64,000 bases of DNA from Microvirga ossetica (GTDB lineage Bacteria > Pseudomonadota > Alphaproteobacteria > Rhizobiales > Beijerinckiaceae), in the NCBI RefSeq assembly GCF_002741015.1, contig NZ_CP016619.1, positions 186,001 through 250,000 of the forward strand, written 5' to 3'. This document shows, piece after piece, positions 46,113 to 55,098 of this stretch (position 1 is the stretch's first letter; every line of letters starts with the position of its first letter). The position numbers and the translations under genes were made by a program. A model generated the notes under the pieces. It worked only from the letters and a program-made list of their open reading frames with translations, ran no database searches and was not told where the DNA came from.

Positions 46113-46577
46113 TCAGGCCGCCTTTGGTTTTGCGAAGACGTCAATCGCGCTGCCGGTCTCCAGGAAGGATTTCAGACTTGAGAGGACCATCGGCCAACCC
46201 TTGCTGATCCCGGCCACCATCCCGCTGCCGGCCTCGAGCTCGTCATGTGTGACCGTTAGGCGGACCATGTTGTCGTATTCCTCGATCGAGAATGTCACCC
46301 GGCTGTAGCTTGCCGGATCGGACGCCTGCGAGGCATTGGCCCAGGTGAAGATAAGTCGGGTCGGCGGCGAGACCTCAACGACCTCGCCGACGAGTTCGAC
46401 AGTCCGCTCATCGTTGGCACGGATGTGTTCCCATTTCGATCCGGGCTTCCAGTCGGAGACGTTCTCGTGGCCCCAGTAACGCCGGGCGATGTCCGGTTTC
46501 GTGATGGCCTCGAACACCTTTTCTGGGGTCGAGAGAATGTAGGTCACGTAAACGAAGCTCGTCGTCTCTTTGGTCAT
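46113..46577 (-). CDS. SRPBCC (AHSA1-like) domain protein
   Basis: 154 residues of the START/Bet v1-like AHSA1 group: VTYILSTPEKVFEAITKPDI, RRYWGHENVSDWKPGSKWEH, and the helix GSGMVAGISKGWPMVLSSLK near the C-terminus. Genes like this are typically paired with an ArsR regulator, as here, with two bases between them. The cavity ligand is unknown. Confidence 0.92.
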   Translation of the reverse strand: MTKETTSFVYVTYILSTPEKVFEAITKPDIARRYWGHENVSDWKPGSKWEHIRANDERTVELVGEVVEVSPPTRLIFTWANASQASDPASYSRVTFSIEEYDNMVRLTVTHDELEAGSGMVAGISKGWPMVLSSLKSFLETGSAIDVFAKPKAA

Positions 46578-46579
46578 TG

Positions 46580-46894
46580 TTACTCTCCTTCGAGTTCCTT
46601 CTTAAGATCGTGCAGCAGGCTGAGCCGCTGCCGTTCAAATTTCCGCACCCATCGCTCGTAAACCTCATGGAGTGGCACTGGGTTGATGAAATGCAGCTTT
46701 TCCCGGCCGCGCCTCACCGTGCTCACAAGATTGGCAGCCTCAAGAATCCCGAGGTGCTGGGTGGCGGACTGCCGGGCCATGTCGAGGTTCTCGCAGAGCT
46801 GGCCGAGCGTCTGCCCGTTCTGCTCGCACAAAAGGTCGAGCAGCTTCCTGCGGGTCGGGTCTCCCAGCGCCTTGAAAACCTTGTCAGCGTCCAT
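46580..46894 (-). CDS. ArsR-family transcriptional regulator
   Basis: 104 residues. Winged HTH: FKALGDPTRRKLLDLLCEQN, LGQLCENLDMARQSATQHLG, ILEAANLVSTVRRGREKLHF. The metal-binding ELCVCDL-type motif is absent; the cysteines present (LLCEQN, QLCENL) do not form the usual site, so it is likely a non-metal member, as is usual for ArsR-SRPBCC pairs. It presumably represses its own operon through the palindrome at 46921-46940. Confidence 0.93.
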   Translation of the reverse strand: MDADKVFKALGDPTRRKLLDLLCEQNGQTLGQLCENLDMARQSATQHLGILEAANLVSTVRRGREKLHFINPVPLHEVYERWVRKFERQRLSLLHDLKKELEGE

Positions 46895-46920
46895 CGGTCA
46901 TTCTCGTCTGCGAACATCAT

Positions 46921-46940
46921 ATGCAGGCATTTACCTGCAT
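46921..46940. promoter_or_regulatory. Palindromic operator candidate for the ArsR regulator
   Basis: ATGCAGG, a 6-base spacer (CATTTA), then CCTGCAT form a perfect 7-bp inverted repeat centred about 36 bases upstream of the regulator's start codon. Size, symmetry and location match known ArsR operators that overlap the promoter. Confidence 0.65.
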
Positions 46941-46982
46941 GTCAAGGCAGGTTCATCCCAGACAGAATTCCTCCGTGGATGA

Positions 46983-47153
46983 TCAGGAGAGCGCTCGCAG
47001 CAAGGCTTCGGCCAGTCCGGACGGGTTCTCCCAAGCCCTTGAATGGCCTGCCTTGGGCACGATACTGATGTGCACGCCGTTTTGCGGCGAACGCTCCGTA
47101 TCTGGATCCGGCAAGGATGCCTCACCAAAGATGACCGTTCTCGGCATCGTCAT
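46983..47153 (-). pseudogene. Alpha/beta-hydrolase C-terminal fragment
   Basis: The complement from ATG at 47153 reads MPRTVIFGEASLPDPDTERS, then VHISIVPKAGHSRAWENPSG and LAEALLRALS before a stop at 46983. The segment with PKAGH and a following WENP is the catalytic-His end of an alpha/beta hydrolase. The nucleophile part is missing. Confidence 0.6.
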
Positions 47154-47266
47154 CTAGTGAAGTATCTCCCGCCATGGAGAGCATGAGGTTTTGTGGGACA
47201 GACTGGTAAGGGGTCGGCGGTACATGGTTTCCAGCCAGACGAAACAAGGCTGCGGGACACCTTCAT

Positions 47267-47521
47267 TTGCCAAAGCGCACTCCATCCAAACCCGGGCCGC
47301 CGGGTCCTTCTCCAGCTCCGGAGATTCTGCAGCTCAAGATTTGGCTGCTCGGCATCAGCCCCATGATCTGGCGGCGGGTTCAGGTGCCAGCCAGCCTAAC
47401 GCTGCGGGAGTTGCACGGTATCATCCAGGTCGTGATGGGCTGGGAGGGCATCCACCTGTTCCAGTTCATGCTCCGGGCCAGACGGTTCGGCTCTCTGGAG
47501 TTGGCGGCCCGGTCTCCAGAT
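47267..47521 (+). pseudogene. pRiA4b ORF-3-like protein, truncated by IS6
   Basis: The frame ILQLKIWLLGISPMIWRRVQ, VPASLTLRELHGIIQVVMGW and HLFQFMLRARRFGSLELAAR matches the N-terminal half of plasmid pRiA4b ORF-3 family proteins. The homology ends exactly where an IS6 terminal repeat starts at 47522. Family members are widespread on rhizobial plasmids and often flank mobile elements. Confidence 0.75.
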
Positions 47522-48349
47522 GGTATTGTCAACTTGACGCCCGGTCGGCACAGCTGCCGCAGGTGCTGCCCCCCTCAAGCCAGTCCAGATCAGCCTACGA
47601 GGGCAGTCCCGGTTGCATCGCGCCAAGAAATGAAAGCGCAATCGCGGGCCACGCGATACTCACTGGCGGAAAGACGGTGACGGCGGAGTTGGAAGTGGTT
47701 GTGGATCGGAGTGTGAGTGGCGAGGAATTGCTGTGCCTGCCGGACTGACTTAAACCGCCTCATGTGACGCTCCCGCCGTCGGGTGGGTTGGTGCGACACC
47801 TCGCAGCGGTTGTTGAGATACCGGCTCTGCCGATGCTCAACGCCTGGCAGGATCTCACGCTTGGCGGCACCATAGGATCCAAGTTTGTCGGTCACGATGA
47901 CCCTGGGCACATAGCACAAGCCCTTGAGCAGCTTGCGGAAGAAGCGCTTGGCGGCCGTCTTGTTGCGGCGACTCTGCACCAGCACATCAAGCACGTTGCC
48001 GTGCTGATCAACGGCCCGCCAGAGGTAGTGCAGTTTGCCTCGGATGCGCACGAACACTTCATCCAGAAACCACTTGTCGCCAGGCTGCGGCCGGCGCCGT
48101 TTGAGGGTGTTGGCATAGTCACGGCCGAAGCGCAGGCTCCATTCACGGATGGTCTCGTAGCTGACCACGATGCCGCGAGCGGCCAGGATCAGTTCAACCT
48201 CCCGCAGGCTGAGGCTGAAGCAGTGATACAGCCAGACCGCCTGGTTGATGATTTCAGCGGGAAAGCGGAAGCCGCGGTACGGGTTGGACATCGTGCTCAT
48301 ATCGGAGACCCTGCCACAGATCCCGAACTCTCGCCAACCTGACAATACC
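47522..48349 (-). mobile_element. Complete IS6-family insertion sequence
   Basis: Terminal repeats GGTATTGTCAACTTG (47522) and the complement of the sequence ending at 48349 (GGTATTGTCAGGTTGG) match over 10 or more bases. 828 bases with an intact transposase. The flanking 8-mers CTCCAGAT and CTGTCGCT differ. The element joins a pRiA4b ORF-3 fragment to a different IS6 fragment. Confidence 0.88.
47590..48300 (-). CDS. IS6-family transposase
   Basis: 236 residues starting at the ATG at 48300 (MSTMSNPYRGFRFPAEIINQ). Catalytic Asp in WFLDEVFVRIRGKLHYLWRA, second Asp in RVIVTDKLGSYGAAKREILP, and Glu region NNRCEVSHQPTRRRERHMRR. Intact. A version with an internal deletion lies at 49549-49858. Confidence 0.93.
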   Translation of the reverse strand: MSTMSNPYRGFRFPAEIINQAVWLYHCFSLSLREVELILAARGIVVSYETIREWSLRFGRDYANTLKRRRPQPGDKWFLDEVFVRIRGKLHYLWRAVDQHGNVLDVLVQSRRNKTAAKRFFRKLLKGLCYVPRVIVTDKLGSYGAAKREILPGVEHRQSRYLNNRCEVSHQPTRRRERHMRRFKSVRQAQQFLATHTPIHNHFQLRRHRLSASEYRVARDCAFISWRDATGTALVG

Positions 48350-48804
48350 CTGTCGCTGCGGCCGGGCTGACAATTGACTTCATGCTTTCGACCAAGCGGG
48401 ATGCGGCTGCTGCTCGACGGTTCTTCCGGAAGGCGCTGAAGCAGCTGCATACGCTCAATCCGCGTACCATCGCAGTGGATAAGAGCGCAGCCTACCCCAT
48501 TGCAGCGAAAGCTTTGAAACCGGAGGGAACACTCTGGCGCTTCGCCAAACTTCGGCAGGCGAAATTCTTGAATACCATCGTCGAGCAGGATCATGGGCGC
48601 ATCAAGCAGCTGGTCCGGTCAAGATTGGGCTTCAAGAGCTTCGTGTCTGTCGCCCAGACAATTGCTGGCTATGAGGTGGTGGCGATAATCCGCAAGGGAC
48701 AAGTGGTGAGCGCACCAGCGAATGACATGAAGGGTCAGACCGACTTCATTTCTGCATTGTTGAGCGCAACCGCCTCACCGGGCACACAACCGGCTCTCAC
48801 ATGA
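48350..48804 (+). pseudogene. IS6-family transposase C-terminal fragment
   Basis: From the IS6 boundary the plus strand encodes LTIDFMLSTKRDAAAARRFF, then TIAVDKSAAYPIAAKAL and FLNTIVEQDHGRIKQLVRSR up to 48804. This is the second half of a different, IS240-like member of the IS6 family. The first half has been lost at the junction. Confidence 0.82.
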
Positions 48805-49042
48805 CCTGAGCCAAGACTTGCAACATAATCTGTTCGCGGGGGTTGAGGGTGACCCATCCCCGATGATCATATCAACCGGTTGCCTGCGTTACGACGCGCC
48901 GAGCGGGAACGAGGGCGGAAGGAGCTCTGACCAGGACGTCAAGGATGCAACGCATATGCTGGTGGGCTACCTCTAGCTCAGGCGAGCGTCAAAGGATGTG
49001 TAGGGCTGAACCGAACCCAAGCCGCCTCCCTTGCCAGCGTGG
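48805..49042. other. Gap without a recognised gene
   Basis: About 240 bases between an IS6 fragment and the LprI-like gene; no supported feature seen. Confidence 0.3.
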
Positions 49043-49399
49043 TCAGGAAGGACTGCGTTTGGTGAGTGCCTCGAAGCCTCCTCTCAGCTGCAAGATCCGG
49101 TCGGAATAGGCTTTGCTCAGGCAGATACGATTATCCTTGCAACCGGCGCGCCGTTTGAGCCAGGCGACCTGTGCTTCATCGAGGTCGCCGTGGGAGCCCA
49201 TGCCGAGAAGAGGCTTGAGTTGAGTGTAGAGGACGGACATCTCAGCATCCTCATCATTCAGATGGCGATCGGCACAGACAGCCTCCTCGTCGGCCGCTTC
49301 GGCCTTGGTGCAGTCGAAGCTGGCGGCTTGGACGGGCTGCCATGCTGCCGTCAGCAGTAAGATTGAGAGAGCAGTAAGGCAGAAGGCTTTTCCGGGCAT
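49043..49399 (-). CDS. LprI/DUF1311-like secreted protein
   Basis: 118 residues from the ATG at 49399. Signal peptide ALSILLLTAAWQPVQA, then ASFDCTKAEAADEEAVCADR, LNDEDAEMSVLYTQLKPLL and a C-terminal WLKRRAGCKDNRICLSKAYS. The Cys-rich pattern and spacing match the lysozyme-inhibitor LprI-like family (DUF1311). Periplasmic. Confidence 0.85.
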   Translation of the reverse strand: MPGKAFCLTALSILLLTAAWQPVQAASFDCTKAEAADEEAVCADRHLNDEDAEMSVLYTQLKPLLGMGSHGDLDEAQVAWLKRRAGCKDNRICLSKAYSDRILQLRGGFEALTKRSPS

Positions 49400-49548
49400 T
49401 GGGCAATCCTCAAAAGGGATTTCATCTTTAGGGAGAACCATTCAAGCTAGCAAAAGCTCCGTGGTGGATGGCTTCTGTTCGGATCAAGCTTAATGAAGAG
49501 TGAAACCGGTGTTGTCTTTGAAGGGGATGCCTGGGACAGCCCTCAGAG

Positions 49549-49858
49549 GGTACTGTCAGATTGGTAACCGCTTGGGGCCAGTAGCAGGGTGTTGGGCATG
49601 AACACGACATCCAGTTCTTGCCGCGGCTTTTGCTTTCCGGCGGAAATCATCAACCAAGCTGTCTGGTTGTATCACTGCTTCAGTCTGAGTGTACGTGAAG
49701 TCGAGTTGATCCGCGCAGCGCGAGGCGTCGTGGTCAGCTACGAGACTGTCCGTGAGTGGGGCCTGCGCTTCGGGCGGACCTACCCCAACAGCTGTGAGGT
49801 CCGACGACATCGTTTCAACTTTCTGATCGTCAGATCAGTCTCTGAGATGCGATGCTGA
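49549..49858 (+). pseudogene. IS6 element with large internal deletion
   Basis: The left end GGTACTGTCAGATTGG (49549) matches the ends of the 47522-48349 copy. The reading frame starts as FPAEIINQAVWLYHCFSLSV, continues to EWGLRFGRTYPNS and then jumps to VRRHRFNFLIVR, which resembles the C-terminal LRRHRLSAS of the complete copy. About 400 bases encoding the DDE core are missing. The right terminal repeat was not found. Confidence 0.65.
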
Positions 49859-49880
49859 TCCTGTTGCTGCGGGGAAAGCG

Positions 49881-50641
49881 ATGGATTTGACGAAGGCGCG
49901 CCTCGTGTGGGTCGAACTCTAAGCCAAGACCGGGGATGCTGGACTGGTGTGTCGTCGCTGCGGCATCTCTCGACCCACCCTGCGCAAGTGGTGGCGCCGC
50001 TATCAGGCTGATGGCGAGGCGGGCCTGGTGGAGCACAGCCGCCGCCATCATCGTCTGGCCGCCCAGAAGGTCTTTGGCGACCAAGAAGCGCTCATCCTGT
50101 CGCTTCGCCGGGAGCGGCGGCTCGGGGTCAAGCCACTGCGCAATGAGCTGATCCGGCAGCACGATCTGACGCTGTCGCTCGACACCATCCATCGGACGCT
50201 CGTCCGCCATGGCGCGCAGGTATTGAAGCGACCACGCCGGTGGTGCAAGGGAACACGCCGCTACAGCCGCCCGATCCCTGGGGACCGTGTCCAGATGGAC
50301 GTCTGTAAGAGCAGGCCAGGCGTCTATCAGTACACCGCGATCGACGATTGCAACCGCTACAAGGTGCTCGGAATCTACAACCGCGCCACGGGCGCCAACA
50401 CCCTCGACTTTCTGGAGCGGGTCATCGAGGAGATGCCGTTTCCGATCCAGCGAATCCAAACCGATCGCGGGCGCGAATTCTTCGCCGAGACGGTTCAGCA
50501 GCGCCTGATGGACTGGGCCATCAAGTTTCGGCCGATCCCGCCCAGATCTCCCCATCTGACACGGGAAGGTCGAGCGCACGCACCGCGCTGATCGGGAGGA
50601 ATTCTGGGACACGGTTGATCCCAAGGGTCCGGGATCGAGTT
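49881..50641 (+). pseudogene. IS481-family transposase with internal stop and frameshift
   Basis: Begins MDLTKARLVWVEL, hits TAA at 49921, then continues CRRCGISRPTLRKWWRRYQA, LGVKPLRNELIRQHDLTLSL, VQMDVCKSRPGVYQYTAID and IQRIQTDRGREFFAETVQ. After SPHL near 50560 the homology shifts frame to GKVERTHRADREEFWDTVDP. HTH plus rve core of the IS481 type. Inactive. Confidence 0.8.
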
Positions 50642-50857
50642 AGGTCGTCGCTTGCTTCCTGTCAGGGTTGCCTTCTGCCAACCACGAACGTTGAGACCTT
50701 TTCGGCCAGACAGCGACTCAGTCAACATCAACGGCACCTCACTATCTGTGTTCCAGCGAAGCATGACGACTGTGTCTGGGCGAGCCGGCGGTCCAAGTGC
50801 CATGGAGGAACTCGGGCCGATCAGATCCTTGCCGCGGTTTGGGGATGGAGCTCGCAC

Positions 50858-51262
50858 ATGCTGACGGCCTGTCAGATCTTGATCGTCGAGGACAACGCGC
50901 TGATCGCCGAGGAGGTCAGTCAGTTCCTGATGGAGGCAGAGGCCGAGGTTCTCGGTCCCGCCTTGAGCATCGCCGAAGCCAAGCAGTTACTGAAGACAGG
51001 GTAGTCGTTCGATGCGGCCCTGCTCGACGTGCACCTGGCAGATGGAAGGATTACCCCCGTTCTGGACGTTCTGAGAACACGCCACATTCCAACTTTGGTT
51101 TACACAGGAGGTGCCGTGCCCGAGGAAGTTGGTCGGCATCAGCATGACCTGGGCCTTGTGGCGAAACCGGTGTCCTCCGCACACCTCGTCCGGGAGCTCA
51201 AGGCGGTCATGGAGGACGTTGCCCGCATCCAAAGCCAGGTAACGTACCGAGACCGCCGGTAA
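50858..51262 (+). pseudogene. Response-regulator receiver domain interrupted by an in-frame TAG
   Basis: The frame starting MLTACQILIVEDNALIAEEV has a TAG at 51002-51004 and continues in the same frame as SFDAALLDVHLADGRITPVL, TLVYTGGAVPEE and VAKPVSSAHLVRELKAVMED to 51262. Without the stop it would be a complete 134-residue CheY-like receiver with phospho-acceptor in ALLDVHL and Lys in VAKPVS. A point mutation or sequencing error is equally possible. Confidence 0.8.
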
Positions 51263-51488
51263 CCGGAAACGGTAATAAAAGATGGTCGATAGCCTGTGAC
51301 TTGGGCTCGGCGATGACTAAGGGCAGGCTCCGGACCGGATGGCTTTAGGGTGCAGAATACTGCTTATCCCTACAATGCCAGTTCGCAAGGAGAGGAGATT
51401 CGAACACTAGATCGTCGTCCTCTCAGATCGACAAGTGAATGTCTCTTCAGCCGCAGGACGGAACATTTGTGCACGCTGTCGCAGCTCA

Positions 51489-51513
51489 GGAACGGTCACG
51501 ACGGTTGACCGTT
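51489..51513 (+). promoter_or_regulatory. EcfG-type promoter candidate upstream of the glycosyltransferase
   Basis: GGAAC at 51489-51493 and CGTT at 51510-51513 are separated by exactly 16 bases, a perfect match to the EcfG general stress consensus. It lies 46 bases upstream of the preferred start at 51559, which supports that start over the upstream ATG at 51439. Confidence 0.6.
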
Positions 51514-51558
51514 GACCGCTCGGCAGGATCTGAGACCTGCAGCACCGGAGATGTTGTG

Positions 51559-52620
51559 ATGCGGATCGCACAGGTTGCCCCCTTGGCCGAGGCCGTCCCG
51601 CCTAAACTCTATGGAGGGACCGAGCGGGTGGTGTCCTGGTTGACTGAGGAGCTCGTGCGTCAGGGTCATGATGTGACCCTGTTTGCTAGCGGCGATTCCA
51701 AGACAGCCGCAAAACTCGTCCCCTGTGTTCCCCAGGCGCTGCGCCTTGCAGGGATCCGGGACCATATCGCCAGTCACCTCGTCATGCTGAACGAGGTGCG
51801 GGCGCGGGCGGATCAGTTCGACGTCATCCACTTTCATGTCGACCTGCTGCAGCACGTCCTGTTCCAAGACTTGGCGCATAAGTGTCTCACAACCCTCCAT
51901 GGCAGGTTGGATCTGCCCGACTACATGCCGGTGTTCCGGACCTTCAACGAGATGCCGCTGGTCTCCATCTCCAACAGTCAGCGGGTCCCCATGCCGCCGC
52001 ATGTGAACTGGCTTGCTACGGTTCACCACGGATTGCCGCCCAGCGTCTGTCCCTTCCACGAAGTGGGTGGGGAGTATCTCGCCTTCCTGGGCCGCATCGC
52101 ACCGGAGAAGCGACCGGACCGTGCGATCCAGATCGCGACACAGGCCGGTATTCCATTGAAGATCGCTGCCAAGGTTGATCCGGCGGATCAGGCCTACTAT
52201 GACGAGGCCATCGCGCCGCTGCTCGACCATCCCCTGGTTGAGTTCATCGGCGAGATCGATGAGAGCGCCAAGGGCGACTTTCTCGGGCGTGCTTTGGCGC
52301 TGCTATTCCCGATTGATTGGCCCGAGCCTTTCGGTCTGGTGATGATTGAGGCCATGTCGGCCGGGACGCCTGTGATCGCCTTCCGCAACGGCTCAGTCCC
52401 TGAGGTTGTTGCTGATGGCGTCACTGGTTTCATCGTCGAGACAATGGATGAAGCGGTCACGGCCGCTCGTCAGGTTGAGAGCCTGGGTCGAGCGGGTGTG
52501 CGGGAAGTCTTCGAGTGCCGCTTCACGGTGGCTCGCATGGCCAAAGACTATGTCCATGCTTACGACACCCTGCTGACAAAAGGCGGCACTGATCAGCGCC
52601 ATCTGGTTGCGGCAGAGTAA
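51559..52620 (+). CDS. Family 4 glycosyltransferase
   Basis: 353 residues of GT4/GT-B type. N-terminal nucleotide-sugar domain opening: PPKLYGGTERVVSWLTEELV. The C-terminal donor site has FLGRIAPEKRPDRAIQIATQ, FPIDWPEPFGLVMIEAMSAG (EX7E motif) and GSVPEVVADGVTGFIV. Start at 51559 with GGAG upstream. It precedes an amylo-alpha-1,6-glucosidase gene by 93 bases; similar pairs occur in alphaproteobacterial stress and glycan loci. The acceptor is unknown. Confidence 0.92.
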   Translation: MRIAQVAPLAEAVPPKLYGGTERVVSWLTEELVRQGHDVTLFASGDSKTAAKLVPCVPQALRLAGIRDHIASHLVMLNEVRARADQFDVIHFHVDLLQHVLFQDLAHKCLTTLHGRLDLPDYMPVFRTFNEMPLVSISNSQRVPMPPHVNWLATVHHGLPPSVCPFHEVGGEYLAFLGRIAPEKRPDRAIQIATQAGIPLKIAAKVDPADQAYYDEAIAPLLDHPLVEFIGEIDESAKGDFLGRALALLFPIDWPEPFGLVMIEAMSAGTPVIAFRNGSVPEVVADGVTGFIVETMDEAVTAARQVESLGRAGVREVFECRFTVARMAKDYVHAYDTLLTKGGTDQRHLVAAE

Positions 52621-52713
52621 ACAATCGATCGCTTCCGAGCACCATGAGCGTATGGCTAAGCCGGCCATGGCAGCATTGAGCCTATACAGAACATCAACAA
52701 CGAGGAAATTGGC

Positions 52714-54927
52714 ATGAGCGAACGCGTCATGGGACCGGCCTCGGACCATCCAGAACCTTCTTCGGAGCAGCTTTCGGAACACTACATTGAGGCTCAAACA
52801 TCCTTGGTCGAACGGAGTTTGCGAACGCTGAAGACGGGCGACGCCTTCGTGGTGCTCGATACCCATGGCGACTGCGGTACCGTGCCGGATAGTCCAGAAG
52901 GCCTGTTCTTCCAGGATACTCGTTACCTTTCACGGTTTGAGATGCGGTTTGAGGGCAAGCGCCCCCTGCTGCTGGGCTCAGTCATTCAGGACGATAATGC
53001 AGCGCTCACGGTTGACCTGACGAATCCCGACATAAGGCCGGGGGAGGACACCGCGCTGCCGCGGGACATCATCGCACTCAATCGAACCAAGTTCCTTTGG
53101 AAGGGGGTTCTCTACGAGCGAATTGGCCTGCGCAACTATGACGCTCACCGGCGGGTCTTCCGCCTCGAATGTCGGTTCGACGCCGATTTCTGCGACCTGT
53201 TCGAGGTCCGCGGTATGCAGCGGGATCATCGCGGTCACCTTTCAATCAAGACCGTGACTCCCGACCGGATCGTGTTCAGCTATGAGGGACTCGACGGGAT
53301 CGTCCGTCAGTCCATGCTGCACTTCGAGCCGTGGCCAACACGCCTTGAGGCTAAGCGAGCCATTTACGAGATGGCGTTGGAGCCAGACGAGCGCCGCTCG
53401 ATCCTGATCTCGGTGGCATGTGAGGAGCAGAAAACTGGGGAGATCTTTAGTCCCGAGGTACCTAACTTCCTCAAGGCCTACCGAGACACCCGTCGAGCCT
53501 TGCGGGCGACGACGCGGGAGATCGCCAAGATCAAAACTTCGAACCACCTCTTCAACGAGGTTATCTCCCGCTCCGCGTCCGATATGTACATGCTGGTCAC
53601 GCCCACCGAGTGCGGCCTCTACCCTTATGCCGGCATTCCCTGGTACAGCACGGTTTTTGGTCGTGACGGCATCATCACCGCAATGATGCTTCTGTGGGCA
53701 GACCCATCCATTGCAAAAGGCGTGCTGCGCTACCTGGCTGAGATGCAGGCTACCGACGTCGATCCTGCCGCCGATGCTCAGCCCGGCAAGATTTTGCACG
53801 AGCGTCGCTTGGGCGAGATGGCTCGCCTCGGCGAGGTCCCGTTCCGGCGCTACTACGGCACAGTGGACGCAACACCCCTTTTCGTTATGCTGGCAGGCCA
53901 ATACTACGAGCGCACGGGCGACCAGGAGACCATCAAGGCAATCTGGCCGAATATCGAAGCGGCCCTGCGCTGGTGCGATGAGTACGGTGATCGCGACGGC
54001 GATGGCTTTGTCGAGTATCACCGGGAAACGGATCAGGGGCTAGCCAACCAGGGCTGGAAGGACAGCCACGATTCCATCTTCCACGCGGATGGCTCGGGAG
54101 CCGAAGGTCCGATCGCACTCTGCGAGGTACAGGCATACGTCTTCGCAGCCAAGCAGGCTGCCGCGCGGCTGGCGACGACACTCAATCAAGCAGATATCAG
54201 CAACCGGCTTGCCAAGGAAGCCATCAACCTTCGTGAGAGGTTCGAGGCAGCATTCTGGTGTGAGGATATCAGCACCTACGCCTTGGCACTCGACGGAGCT
54301 AAGCGGCCCTGCCGTGTGCGGGCATCCAACGCCGGGCATGCCTTGTTTGCCGGCATTGCTGCACCGGAGCGGGCCCGCCGGGTTGCGAGGACATTGATGA
54401 GCCCCGACTTTTTCAGCGGCTGGGGCATCCGCACGCTCGCGCGGGGCGAAGCGCGGTACAATCCAATGTCGTACCACAACGGCTCAATCTGGCCGCATGA
54501 CAATGGGATGATTGCGCTCGGTATGGCGCAGTATGGCCTGAAGCATGAGGCGGCGCAGGTTTTCCGGGCCTTGTTCGAGGTCGCAAGCTATCAGGAATTG
54601 CGCCGTTTGCCCGAACTGTTCTGCGGGTTTACGCGCCGGCGCCACCGGGGACCAACGGCCTACCCGGTTGCCTGCTCACCGCAGGCGTGGGCCGCGGCGA
54701 CACCGTTCGCGCTTCTTGGATCGAGCTTGGGGCTGGAACTCAATCATGAGGGAAATGCGGTTCGGTTCAACGATCCAACCTTGCCAAGCTTCCTGGACGA
54801 GGTCTTGATCCACGAGCTTCGCGTGAATGCCTCAACGTTTGATCTGAGACTACATCGGTATGGACAGGATGTGTCGCTGAATGTCTTAAAGCGCGCGGGC
54901 GATGCCCGCATTTTGCTTGCGAAGTAG
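52714..54927 (+). CDS. Amylo-alpha-1,6-glucosidase (glycogen-debranching-like)
   Basis: 737 residues. The N-terminal debranching-enzyme domain (about residues 40-235) has VVLDTHGDCGTVPDSPEGLF and FFQDTRYLSRFEMRF. The catalytic (alpha/alpha)6-barrel part follows: PWYSTVFGRDGIITAMMLLW, NQGWKDSHDSIFHADGSGAE, and YHNGSIWPHDNGMIALGMAQ, which hold the likely acid pair. No signal peptide, so probably cytoplasmic. The product would be glucose or maltosides released from alpha-1,6 branches. Together with the GT4 gene it suggests turnover of a storage or compatible glycan. Confidence 0.92.
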   Translation: MSERVMGPASDHPEPSSEQLSEHYIEAQTSLVERSLRTLKTGDAFVVLDTHGDCGTVPDSPEGLFFQDTRYLSRFEMRFEGKRPLLLGSVIQDDNAALTVDLTNPDIRPGEDTALPRDIIALNRTKFLWKGVLYERIGLRNYDAHRRVFRLECRFDADFCDLFEVRGMQRDHRGHLSIKTVTPDRIVFSYEGLDGIVRQSMLHFEPWPTRLEAKRAIYEMALEPDERRSILISVACEEQKTGEIFSPEVPNFLKAYRDTRRALRATTREIAKIKTSNHLFNEVISRSASDMYMLVTPTECGLYPYAGIPWYSTVFGRDGIITAMMLLWADPSIAKGVLRYLAEMQATDVDPAADAQPGKILHERRLGEMARLGEVPFRRYYGTVDATPLFVMLAGQYYERTGDQETIKAIWPNIEAALRWCDEYGDRDGDGFVEYHRETDQGLANQGWKDSHDSIFHADGSGAEGPIALCEVQAYVFAAKQAAARLATTLNQADISNRLAKEAINLRERFEAAFWCEDISTYALALDGAKRPCRVRASNAGHALFAGIAAPERARRVARTLMSPDFFSGWGIRTLARGEARYNPMSYHNGSIWPHDNGMIALGMAQYGLKHEAAQVFRALFEVASYQELRRLPELFCGFTRRRHRGPTAYPVACSPQAWAAATPFALLGSSLGLELNHEGNAVRFNDPTLPSFLDEVLIHELRVNASTFDLRLHRYGQDVSLNVLKRAGDARILLAK

Positions 54928-55098
54928 CGCAGTCCCTGATTTGAGCGCCACAGCACGGCGCTGGTGCATGGAGGTTGGGCAGTGCGCAGCTGGATGTGGC
55001 ATAGGGCTCTTCAGGCGACCTTCGCTGAAATCGACTTGGCGACACGGATCATTTGGTAGATTAACTTTCCCTCCGCGCGTATGACGCGATTGAATGTC

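Noticed and set aside
51439..51558. Upstream extension of the GT4 glycosyltransferase
   Set aside because: The 40 extra residues have no family similarity and contain the EcfG-like promoter; the ATG at 51559 has a better ribosome binding site.
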